A stretch of DNA of 64,000 nt from Sphingomonas sp. PP-CE-3G-477 (GTDB lineage: Bacteria; Pseudomonadota; Alphaproteobacteria; Sphingomonadales; Sphingomonadaceae): contig NZ_QAOF01000008.1 of NCBI RefSeq assembly GCF_003050745.1, positions 112,837-176,836 of the forward strand, in the 5' to 3' direction. The position numbers were made by a program, and so were the translations under genes. This document shows, one piece after another, positions 27,715-35,600 of the stretch (position 1 is the first letter of the stretch; each line of letters begins with the position of its first letter). The notes beneath the pieces are model-generated. The model was not told the origin of the DNA and made no database searches. It was given only the letters and a program-made list of their open reading frames with translations.

Positions 27715-28191
27715 CAGCGCCTCGAACCATGCCTCTTGATAACCGTACAACTGGTCGAGGAACATCGCCTTCAACTCGGCTGCCTGGTCGGCGGTGAAGT
27801 GGTTCTTCTTCGCCTTCTTCTTCTCGCCCGCGTTGCGGTTAGCGACCTTGTCGTTCAGATCGCCGGAATGACCGCCAGGTGCTTCATAGCGGCGGACCTT
27901 GGCCAAGCTCTCGACCTGGCGACGTAGCGCGTCCAACTCGGTATAATTGTCGCCGGTCTTCTTATCCTTGCAGATCAGCACCATCAGGCGCGTCTCAAGG
28001 CAGTCCTCCAGCTTGCGGATCGACGGCGCGTCCTCCCAGTTGTGCCGGCGTGCCCAGCTTTTCACCGTGTCGTATTTTACGTCCAGTTCGGAGCTGATCT
28101 GCGCCAGGCTCCAGCCGCGCCAGTACAGGCTGCGCGCTGGACGTACCCGTTCTTCCACGGGGATGGTGAGGGGGTCGGCAAGGATTGACAC
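27715..28191 (-). pseudogene. P2-type phage terminase ATPase subunit (gpP), N-terminal fragment
   Basis: From a GTG at 28191 the frame reads SILADPLTIPVEERVRPARS, then LYWRGWSLAQISSELDVKYD, KVRRYEAPGGHSGDLNDKVA and AAELKAMFLDQLYGYQEAWF. This is the helix-turn-helix start of P2 gpP-like terminases, which package phage DNA. Homology stops just before the ATPase motor because an ISL3 transposase tail is joined in frame. It is divergent from the scaffold gene gpO, as in P2, but separated from it by a cargo cassette. No good ribosome site was seen, so the start is uncertain. Confidence 0.75.
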
Positions 28192-28236
28192 GGCGGCGCC
28201 AGCGTAGCGATGCCGTAACGCTCGCCGCCCCCCTCG

Positions 28237-28265
28237 GCTCTTGTAGAATGTATTTCTACAAGAGC
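28237..28265 (-). promoter_or_regulatory. Palindromic site upstream of terminase, late-activator-like
   Basis: Arms GCTCTTGTAGAA and TTCTACAAGAGC around TGTAT. The inner TGTA-N11-TACA resembles the TGTT-N12-AACA sites of the P2 Ogr/Delta late activators. A near copy lies at 29704-29730 in front of the scaffold gene. Confidence 0.5.
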
Positions 28266-28385
28266 GCTGGCGTAAAATCCGATTTTGGAAACCCAACCAT
28301 CGGCAAGCGCCGGCTATCTGGTCATTATATCTAGAATACCAGCATGGTATAATTCGAACGGAAAATTCTGTTTAACGTATTTGTG

Positions 28386-28745
28386 TCATGGGGCCTTCGT
28401 AAACTGACCACCGCCAACAAGTCCCGGTCCATTCATCGTAACCGTAAATGTTTGGCCCGCCTGCAACTTTGGAGCGACGCCGCTATCTATAAATCCAGGC
28501 ACGGTTTCACCGTAAACAAACTGCGACCGGCATGGCACACTATCAGGCGCAGTTAACGTCCATATAGGGTTCAGCTGATCATCAGATTTATAAACCTTTA
28601 CATCATCGCTACATGCGGGATCACCGTCGCGCGTCGATGTAAATACTATCTTGCTGCCGTTTTGTGACATGGTAACTTCAGTCTCTCTCTGGCAACCGGT
28701 AGCCAGCGTTGATACTAGTAATATTATAAATGCTCTAGAGCCCAT
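28386..28745 (-). CDS. Small lipoprotein, unknown function
   Basis: 119 residues from ATG 28745, preceded by GGGGAGTGG. The signal peptide MGSRAFIILLVSTLATGC ends in a lipobox, TGC. The mature part includes TMSQNGSKIVFTSTRDGDPA, two later cysteines and a glycine-rich C-terminus. Its start overlaps the end of the HEXXH gene by 11 bases, so the two are cotranscribed and probably work together. It sits inside the prophage relic between terminase and scaffold genes. No family was recognised; immunity or envelope function are guesses only. Confidence 0.65.
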   Translation of the reverse strand: MGSRAFIILLVSTLATGCQRETEVTMSQNGSKIVFTSTRDGDPACSDDVKVYKSDDQLNPIWTLTAPDSVPCRSQFVYGETVPGFIDSGVAPKLQAGQTFTVTMNGPGLVGGGQFTKAP

Positions 28746-29478
28746 AGACACCACTCCCCGCCAAACGGCTACGCAACCTTCTTGCTGCTGCTGAATTTGC
28801 CGGGTCGGAATGTCGACGTGCAACCGAATAATCGCCAACCATCTGAGCCTGAGCTTCAATCGTCTGCTTAGCGTATGGATTATCCCCTGCCTTGTAGTCA
28901 TAGAGCTTATTAGCATCTCCGCCTACTCGAGCCAGTTCGGCGGCATATCGCGCTCCAAATACGGAAAATCCTAGTCGAGCGTACTGCACTACATGAGAGT
29001 ATTCATGGAGTATCAGTCTTATACTTTCATCGCTTCGATCAAGATTCTTGTAATCAATCAGCTTTGATCCCCATCGCAAGTAAATGGTATTTCCTATGGT
29101 AATCGCCGGATTACCTTTGATGAAGGCCGCCAAGGCGACGACCGAATATCCCGGCCCAGGAACAATTCTGACCAACGATGGGGAAACCGCACGGCCGTAA
29201 GCACTCACGACGAGGCGCCGCTCCGCCGCCGTTAAGCTGCAAGCGTTTGGCCCGCGGTCCTTGTCAGCAATTGCGTTCGCTTCGCTGTGCAGCAACTTAC
29301 CTAACATCGACATGTATTCTAAGGCCGCCCGCCGAACGTCAGACACCGCGCGATCAATCGCGTTCGTTGAGGCTGAGGCCGCGGCGTTTATTGCTCGGTT
29401 GAGCAGAAAAAATTCCACCTGCGATAAAACGCGCTGCAAGGCTTCCAGACGCGCTGGAGAAAAGATCGATGCTGCCAT
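28735..29478 (-). CDS. DUF4157-like HEXXH protein
   Basis: 247 residues, no signal peptide. The zinc motif HEYSHVVQYARLG lies in the middle, after AITIGNTIYLRWGSKL. The C-terminal part contains YDYKAGDNPYAKQTIEAQAQ. This HEhxHhhQ pattern with a downstream acidic EAQA motif resembles DUF4157/eCIS-core type zincins. An AAGGTGAG sequence precedes the ATG. Downstream the lipoprotein gene overlaps it. A predicted peptidase next to a lipoprotein within a prophage suggests a cargo or effector role, but this is inference. Confidence 0.65.
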   Translation of the reverse strand: MAASIFSPARLEALQRVLSQVEFFLLNRAINAAASASTNAIDRAVSDVRRAALEYMSMLGKLLHSEANAIADKDRGPNACSLTAAERRLVVSAYGRAVSPSLVRIVPGPGYSVVALAAFIKGNPAITIGNTIYLRWGSKLIDYKNLDRSDESIRLILHEYSHVVQYARLGFSVFGARYAAELARVGGDANKLYDYKAGDNPYAKQTIEAQAQMVGDYSVARRHSDPANSAAARRLRSRLAGSGVYGL

Positions 29479-29486
29479 TTAGATGC

Positions 29487-29621
29487 TCACCTTGCCGACC
29501 GATTGGTAGCATAATTGAGATGGTCGAAATTGTAATGTGTGAATCGCTGAATCGTAACGTTTCCGCTATCGGAGCCAGCCGTGGCGGCCGAGACTACCGC
29601 GCATAACTCCAGTTTAACCAT
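29487..29621 (-). CDS. Possible small protein, first gene of the cargo cassette
   Basis: 44-codon frame starting MVKLELCAVVSAATAGSDSG and ending NFDHLNYATNRSAR. Its stop lies 8 bases before the start of the HEXXH gene, and the ribosome site of that gene overlaps its end. The composition is plausible for protein, but the upstream ribosome site is poor. It may also be the tail of a decayed gene. Confidence 0.3.
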   Translation of the reverse strand: MVKLELCAVVSAATAGSDSGNVTIQRFTHYNFDHLNYATNRSAR

Positions 29622-29703
29622 CGGAGAGCGCCGATGGAGCCAGCTTCGTCGGCGGCGCACTGCTTCGCTCAGCGCGCGTTTACTGCATGGAGTCCTCATC
29701 AAC

Positions 29704-29730
29704 GTCTTGTAGAATGCCTTTCTACAAGAC
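29704..29730 (+). promoter_or_regulatory. Palindromic site upstream of scaffold gene, late-activator-like
   Basis: Arms GTCTTGTAGAA and TTCTACAAGAC around TGCCT. Nearly the same as 28237-28265. Its centre lies about 104 bases before the gpO ATG, which suits activation from about -55 and a short leader. Nothing else recognisable was found in 29622-29820. Confidence 0.5.
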
Positions 29731-29820
29731 CGACCGCTTGAGGATGCGGCCCTCTTCGTCACTGTTCGAAATTATCAAACGGCGCCCGGCGCGCCGCAAT
29801 CGAACCGAGGACCAGCCGCC

Positions 29821-30648
29821 ATGGGCACCAAGAGCAAGCCGTTCCGCTCCTTCGTAGAAGGTGAGACCATCAGCGATGGCCGCAAGGTCACTGCCGAGAT
29901 GATCGACGAATGCGTCGCGACATTCACGCCCGCCACCTACAGCCCGCGGATCAACATCGAGCATGTGTCGGGCTACAGCCCCGAGCCCCCGTTCAACGGG
30001 TACGGCGACGTGGTCGCGCTCGAAGCGAAGACCGACGACATCGTCATCGCGGGCAAGACGGAAAAGCGCCGCGCGCTTTACACCACGGTTGAAGGCAACG
30101 ATCAGCTCGTGGCCCTCGCAAGGGCCGACCAGAAGCCATACCCCTCGGTCGAACTCACCCCCAATTATGCCGGCAGCGGCAAGTTCGGCATCATCGGCCT
30201 GGCGTTCACCGACACGCCCGCGTCGATCGGTACCCAGCGTCTGCAGTTCTCGCACCGCGCGCCTGGCACCGTATTCGCGTCGGCCGCGGACGCCGTCACC
30301 ATCGAATTCGAAGCCAAGAAGGCCGATGACGAGAAGGTCGATAGCATCGTCGATCGTTTGTTCGCCTCGGTCATGGCCAAGTTCAAGACGGCCGAGCCCG
30401 ACAAGCAAATCGAAGAGCCGAAGCCCAAGCCGGCCAACGACAATTTCGATCCGGCATCGTTCGCTTCCGACATCAAATCGATCGTCACCGGCGTCGTGAC
30501 GGCCGCGCTTAAGCCGATCACGGAGGCGCAGACCGCCCACCAGCCCGACTTCGCCACGCTCAAGACGCAGCTCGGGAACACCGAGCAGCCGGGCTTCTCG
30601 CGCTCGCCAGCGTCGGGCGGCGGTGACGACGCCGTTACCGACTGCTGA
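29821..30648 (+). CDS. P2 GpO-type capsid scaffolding protein
   Basis: 275 residues: MGTKSKPFRSFVEGETISDG, then YSPRINIEHVSGYSPEPPFN, PYPSVELTPNYAGSGKFGII and GLAFTDTPASIG. These belong to the N-terminal serine-protease domain of P2 gpO, where His (IEHVSG) and Ser (YPSVEL) are catalytic. The C-terminal half is a helical, charged scaffold region (KPKPANDNFDPASF). In P2 this protein builds and then matures the capsid with gpN. Here the gpN gene is cut off after 12 codons, so the product has no partner. The frame itself looks intact. Confidence 0.85.
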   Translation: MGTKSKPFRSFVEGETISDGRKVTAEMIDECVATFTPATYSPRINIEHVSGYSPEPPFNGYGDVVALEAKTDDIVIAGKTEKRRALYTTVEGNDQLVALARADQKPYPSVELTPNYAGSGKFGIIGLAFTDTPASIGTQRLQFSHRAPGTVFASAADAVTIEFEAKKADDEKVDSIVDRLFASVMAKFKTAEPDKQIEEPKPKPANDNFDPASFASDIKSIVTGVVTAALKPITEAQTAHQPDFATLKTQLGNTEQPGFSRSPASGGGDDAVTDC

Positions 30649-30696
30649 TCGCCAGCCACCCGCCCAGACCGCCAAGCCTTCACAGGAACCGTCCCG

Positions 30697-30732
30697 ATGC
30701 TCAACGCAACCCGTAACAAGTACAACGCCTAC
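30697..30732 (+). pseudogene. Major capsid gpN, first codons only
   Basis: ATG 30697 begins MLNATRNKYNAY, the typical start of P2-type capsid protein gpN, 48 bases after gpO. Similarity ends at about 30732, where integrase coding sequence in another frame begins. A deletion therefore removed nearly all late genes. Confidence 0.6.
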
Positions 30733-31237
30733 AGGCGCGCCGACGATCGACCTGAATCCCCAGGGCCGCACGCAGAACAAGAAGCACCGCGCCGTCCTGC
30801 CGGTTCTGCCGCTGCTCGATCGCTGGCTGCGCGAAGAATACGAGACGTACACGGCGCTTCCCATTCCGGATCGCGCCGGTCGGGGCTGGCTCGTGAACTA
30901 TCACGGCCGCGCCATTCAGGACGTCGATCGCGCGTGGGATACAATGCTCACGAACCTCGACATGCCGGCCGGCCGCGAGTGGCGTCCATACCTGCTGCGC
31001 CACAGCCTCGCGACGCTCGTCCGTAACAACGGCGCGGAGAAGTGGGATCTCGAAGGCTTCATGGGCCACCGCGCCGGAAGCCAAACCGAGGTCTACGCCA
31101 TCGGTGAATTCCCAACCGTCGTGCGCGCCCTAAACCGCATCATCGCCAAGATCGAGAAGCGTGCGCCGGGCTCGATGCACCGGACCGCTACCGGAGCCTG
31201 CGTCGCTGAAAAGTTCGCTGGAGACAATAAAATGTGA
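30733..31237 (+). pseudogene. Phage integrase, C-terminal fragment
   Basis: Frame with TGAPTIDLNPQGRTQNKKHR, then AVLPVLPLLDRWLREEY, HxxR in YLLRHSLATLVRN, and GHRAGSQTEVYA carrying the last His and the Tyr. The first catalytic Arg and the N-terminus are missing. It ends 22 bases from the 3' end of tRNA-Thr, the classical place for a phage integrase beside its attachment site. The upstream border is the joint to gpN. Confidence 0.75.
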
Positions 31238-31258
31238 GTGTTTTCAACAACTTGTCGA

Positions 31259-31334
31259 TGGTGCCGCTTACAGGACTCGAACCTGTGACCCCCGCATTAC
31301 GAATGCGATGCTCTACCAACTGAGCTAAAGCGGC
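31259..31334 (-). tRNA. tRNA-Thr (CGT)
   Basis: 76 bases on the minus strand from GCCGCTTTAGCTCAG to the encoded CCA. The anticodon loop is TTCGTAA, anticodon CGT, decoding ACG. Acceptor and T stems pair fully. The 3' end faces the integrase remnant, so this gene was probably the attachment site of the P2-like prophage. Confidence 0.95.
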
Positions 31335-31468
31335 CCGACGCTGGATGTATCCGGTCGAGGGGGCGGCGCTTAACAGGGCTTTTTTGCGCTGACAAGCGGT
31401 TTGCGTGTTTACGGGTCGTTCACCATGGGGGTGTAGATGTATAGCGGTGACTTTGGGGGCCAGTCGGC

Positions 31469-32617
31469 ATGGATCGAGTTTGTGAGCTGAGCGACGGGCC
31501 GATGGGAGTCCGGCGCGACGGGCAACACGGGGGCGTTGACGCGCGCACGGCGTTCGTCCGCGACATGGCGGACGCCGGCGTCAACGACGTGATGTTCGAC
31601 CTCGGCGGCGACGAGCGACGGATGCACGTCCGCGCCTACAACCACTGGGTGTCGCTGCTGAACGGTCGCCCCTACCCGTCGATCGCCAACCTCGAACCCG
31701 AGACGATCACCGATTTCGGACCGCACAGCGTGCTGCTCGACTTCAGCCGCGGCATGGGCGACCCGAAGATCGCGTATCTCGGCCGCGCGCTGCGCGAGGA
31801 ATGCGGGCTGGAAGGGCCGATCGCGACGATCGCCGACGTGCCGAGCCGCTCGCTGCTCTCCCGGCTCACCGACCATTACCTCCAGATCATCGCCAACCGC
31901 GCACCGATCGGCTTCGAGGCGGAGTTCGTCAGCAGCCGCGGCCGCACGACGCTGTACCGCGGCATCCTGATGCCGTTCTCGTCGAGCGGCGACTCGATCG
32001 ACTTCATCTACGGCGTCATCAACTGGAAGGAACTCGCCGACGCGGACATGCTGGAGGCACTGTCGGCCGAACTCCATGCCTCGGTCAGCACCACCCCGCC
32101 CGCACAGTCCGCGCCGTCGGACGGGGCGCAGATCTGGGCAGATGGTCCAAGCGGCGGGTTCGATGCCGAACCGCCGACCCCATACACCCAGGCACAGGCA
32201 ATCCTGTCGGACGACGATCCGCTGCCCGCGGACGTCATCGCCGGACCGCTCGGCGATCAGCTGACGATGGCCCGCGAGAGCGCTGCGCAAGTCCGTGACG
32301 CCGAGACGCGAAGCCGCGCGGCACTCCACCGGGCGCTCGGACAGGCGCACGACCTCGCCGTGTCGGCCGAATATGACGGCAACGACGGTGCGGCGCTGTG
32401 GTCCGCGCCAGGCCTTCCCGGCGAAACGGAAACGACGACACGGATCGTCGCGCTCGTGTTTGGTCCCGCGTTCGGCGCGGCGCGACTGGCGGAGTTCGCC
32501 ACGGTCCTGCGGCATGCGCGGCGCCACCATGTGCCGACCGGAGGACTGCCAAGCTTTCTCGACGGGTTCGGTAGTGACCTGACCATGATCGCCGAGGCCG
32601 AGCACGGCGCGATCTAG
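31469..32617 (+). CDS. PAS-domain protein
   Basis: 382 residues. The region from about residue 75 to 190 (NLEPETITDFGPHSVLLDFS, then FSSSGDSIDFIYGVINWKEL) reads as a PAS sensor fold of the type found in sphingomonads. There is no kinase, GGDEF or HTH output domain, so it may act by protein contact. A proline/alanine-rich linker and a helical C-terminus follow. It lies just upstream of the NAD-glutamate dehydrogenase gene in the same direction, 76 bases apart. Ligand and partner unknown. Confidence 0.7.
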   Translation: MDRVCELSDGPMGVRRDGQHGGVDARTAFVRDMADAGVNDVMFDLGGDERRMHVRAYNHWVSLLNGRPYPSIANLEPETITDFGPHSVLLDFSRGMGDPKIAYLGRALREECGLEGPIATIADVPSRSLLSRLTDHYLQIIANRAPIGFEAEFVSSRGRTTLYRGILMPFSSSGDSIDFIYGVINWKELADADMLEALSAELHASVSTTPPAQSAPSDGAQIWADGPSGGFDAEPPTPYTQAQAILSDDDPLPADVIAGPLGDQLTMARESAAQVRDAETRSRAALHRALGQAHDLAVSAEYDGNDGAALWSAPGLPGETETTTRIVALVFGPAFGAARLAEFATVLRHARRHHVPTGGLPSFLDGFGSDLTMIAEAEHGAI

Positions 32618-32693
32618 GTGCGTTGCAGCATATCCCTTCGCACCTGCCACAAGGGTTGAGCTAGCCGGAAGGCGGGCGCATAGGCCCTGACCT

Positions 32694-35600
32694 ATGGCGA
32701 ACCAATCGTTGAAGACGCTCACCGAAACCCTCGCGGGCCGGCTGACCGAACGGGCCCTTCCGGGCGAACTGAGGGACTTCGGGGCGAGCGAGGTCGCGCA
32801 GGCCGCGGCGTTCGTCGCCGCGACCGCCGCGCACCGCGACGACGGTGCGCCGGCGATCGCGATCGAGCCGATCAGCGCGGACGACACGCGGCGGCGGATG
32901 CGCCTCGCGATCGTCAACGACGACATGCCGTTCCTGGTCGATTCGATCGCCGCGGCGATCGGTGCGCAGGATATCGCGGTAGACCGGATCATCCACCCCG
33001 TCGTCCGCACGACACGGGCGCCCGACGGCACGCTGCATGCTATCGACGCTGATGGCCAGGGTGCAGGCCGCCCCGAATCGATGATCTATCTGGAGATGGA
33101 GCGTGCCGATGCGCGCGACCGTCGCGGGCTGATCGAGGACCTGACCGCCGTGCTGGCCGACGTCCGTGCCGCCGTTACCGACTGGCGCGCGATGCAAGCC
33201 GCGCTTGACGACGATATCGCCAAGCTGCCCGAGGGCGAAGGCGCCGCTCTGTTGCAGTGGTTTCTGAACGGGCATCTGACGCTGCTCGGGCATCAGATCT
33301 GGCATCGTGACGGGAGCGGCCATGCCGCGCTCGGTATCGCGCACAACGAACACCGCGTGCCGATCCTTGCCGAGGCCTCACGCGCGCTCGCGATCAAGTG
33401 GTTCGAGGCGGGCAACGACGCGCCGTTGCTGCTGAAGTCGAACCTGATCTCGACTGTTCACCGCGCCGTCCCGCTCGACTTGGTCGTGGTGCCGGTGATG
33501 GAGGGCGCGACGGTCGCCGGGCTGTCGATTTACAGCGGGCTGTGGACCAGCGCCGCGCTGGCCGCGATGCCGCGCGACGTGCCGGTATTGCGCACGCGCC
33601 TGGCGGCGATGAAGGCCAAATTCGGGTTCGATCCGCGTGGTCATGCCGGCAAAGCGCTGACGCATGCGTTCACGGCGTTGCCGCACGACCTGGTGATCGC
33701 GTTCGCACCCGATGCGTTGGAGGATCTGGCACTGACGGCGATGAGCATCGCGGATCGGCCCCGGCCGGCGCTCGTGCTGGTCGAGTCCGCGCTCGGGCGT
33801 CACCTGTTCGGGTTCGTCTGGCTGCCCCGCGACGACGTGACCAACACGCGCCGTGTCGCGATCGGCGACATGCTGGCGGAGGCGGCGAATGCCAGCGTGC
33901 TCAACTGGTCGATCGCGTTGGAGGACGGCGAGGTCGCGATGATCCGCTACACGCTCGATCTGCGCGGCGATGGCCGGATGCCCGACGTCGCACCGCTTGC
34001 GCTGCGGTTGCAGCGGATGGTGCGCGGCTGGGTATCGGACGTCGAGGCTGCCCTCGTCGAGACCTTGCCGCCGCCACGCGCTGCGCGTCTGGCGCTGAAA
34101 TGGGCGGCTGCGTTCCCGCAGAATTATCGCAATCTTAGCACGCCTGCGGAGGCTGCCGAGGATATCCAGCGGATCGCCGCGCTGGCCGATACGGACGCGC
34201 GTGGCGTGCGCCTCGTCCCGGGTGAGGCCGGTGCCGATCCACAGCTGAAGATCTACAAGCTGGGTGGCGCCCTCCCCCTGTCGGACGCCGTACCGGTGCT
34301 GGAGAATTTCGGCTTCCGCGTGATCGGCGAGCTACCGACGCGGTTGCGTGACGACAGCGTGCCGTTCGTGCATGACTTCGTGCTGGAGGCGAACGACGCC
34401 GCGCAACAGAGCGACGCGCCCGTGCTCGAAGGCGCGATCGCCGCAGTGTTGGAAGGCGCGGCCGAGAACGATGCGTTCAACCGGCTGATCGTCGAACTCG
34501 GCATGCGTCCCGAGGCGATCGTGCTGTTCCGCGCGTGGTTCCGGTATCTGCGCCAGGCGGGGCTTCCGTATGGCCTGACCACCGTGGTCGATGCATTGCG
34601 GCGTGCGCCGAAGGTTGCGGCGGCTCTGATCGCGCGGTTCACCGCGGTCCATCATCCGCAGCACCCGGGCAACGCGATCGAGGCGGACCAGGCAATCGAA
34701 GCCGGGCTCGATGCGGTCACGGCGATCGACGACGACCGCATCCTGCGCGCGTATCGCAACCTCATCGCGGCGACTCTGCGGACCAACGCGTTCACGCCAG
34801 CCGCATCGGAAGCGCTCGCGTTCAAGCTCGACAGCCATCTGATTCCAGGCCTCCCCGCCCCCGTGCCGTGGCGCGAAGTCTGGGTCTATTCGCCCCGCGT
34901 CGAAGGTATCCACCTCCGCGCCGGCCCGGTCGCACGCGGCGGCCTGCGCTGGTCCGATCGTCGCGACGATTTCCGCACCGAGATCCTCGGACTGATGAAG
35001 GCGCAGCGCGTCAAGAACGCGGTCATCGTGCCGACCGGCGCGAAGGGCGGCTTCTATCCCAAGCAACTTCCCGCCCCGTCGAACCGCGACGCGTGGCTGG
35101 CCGAGGGCACCGAAAGCTACCGGATCTTCATCCGCACCTTGCTGTCGATCACCGACAACATCGTCGAGGGCAAGGTCGTCCATCCCGACGGCGTGACGAT
35201 CCTTGACGGCGAGGACCCGTATTTCGTCGTCGCCGCTGACAAGGGCACCGCGACGTTCAGCGACGTGGCGAACGCCCTCGCGCTCGAACGCGGCTACTGG
35301 CTGGGCGACGCGTTCGCCTCGGGTGGCTCGGTCGGCTACGATCACAAGGCGATGGGGATCACCGCGAAGGGCGCGTGGCTGAGCGTCCAGCGGCACTTCG
35401 CCGAACGCGGCCTTGACGTGCAGAGCGAGAGCATCACCGTCGTCGGCTGCGGCGACATGTCGGGCGACGTGTTCGGCAACGGCATGTTGCTGTCGAAGAC
35501 GCTGAAGGTCATCGCGGCGTTCGATCACCGCCACATCTTCCTCGATCCCGATCCAAATCCGGCGACCAGCTGGGACGAGCGCAACCGGATGTTCGCGCTG

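Noticed and set aside
29722..30864. 380-codon frame antisense to gpO
   Set aside because: Glycine/arginine-rich and spans the palindrome, gpO and the integrase joint; no domain.
15915..31334. Single large island from the tRNA-Thr fragment at 15919 to tRNA-Thr at 31259
   Set aside because: rpsU, a core ribosomal gene, lies inside, and the match is only 13 bases; separate smaller elements explain the region better.
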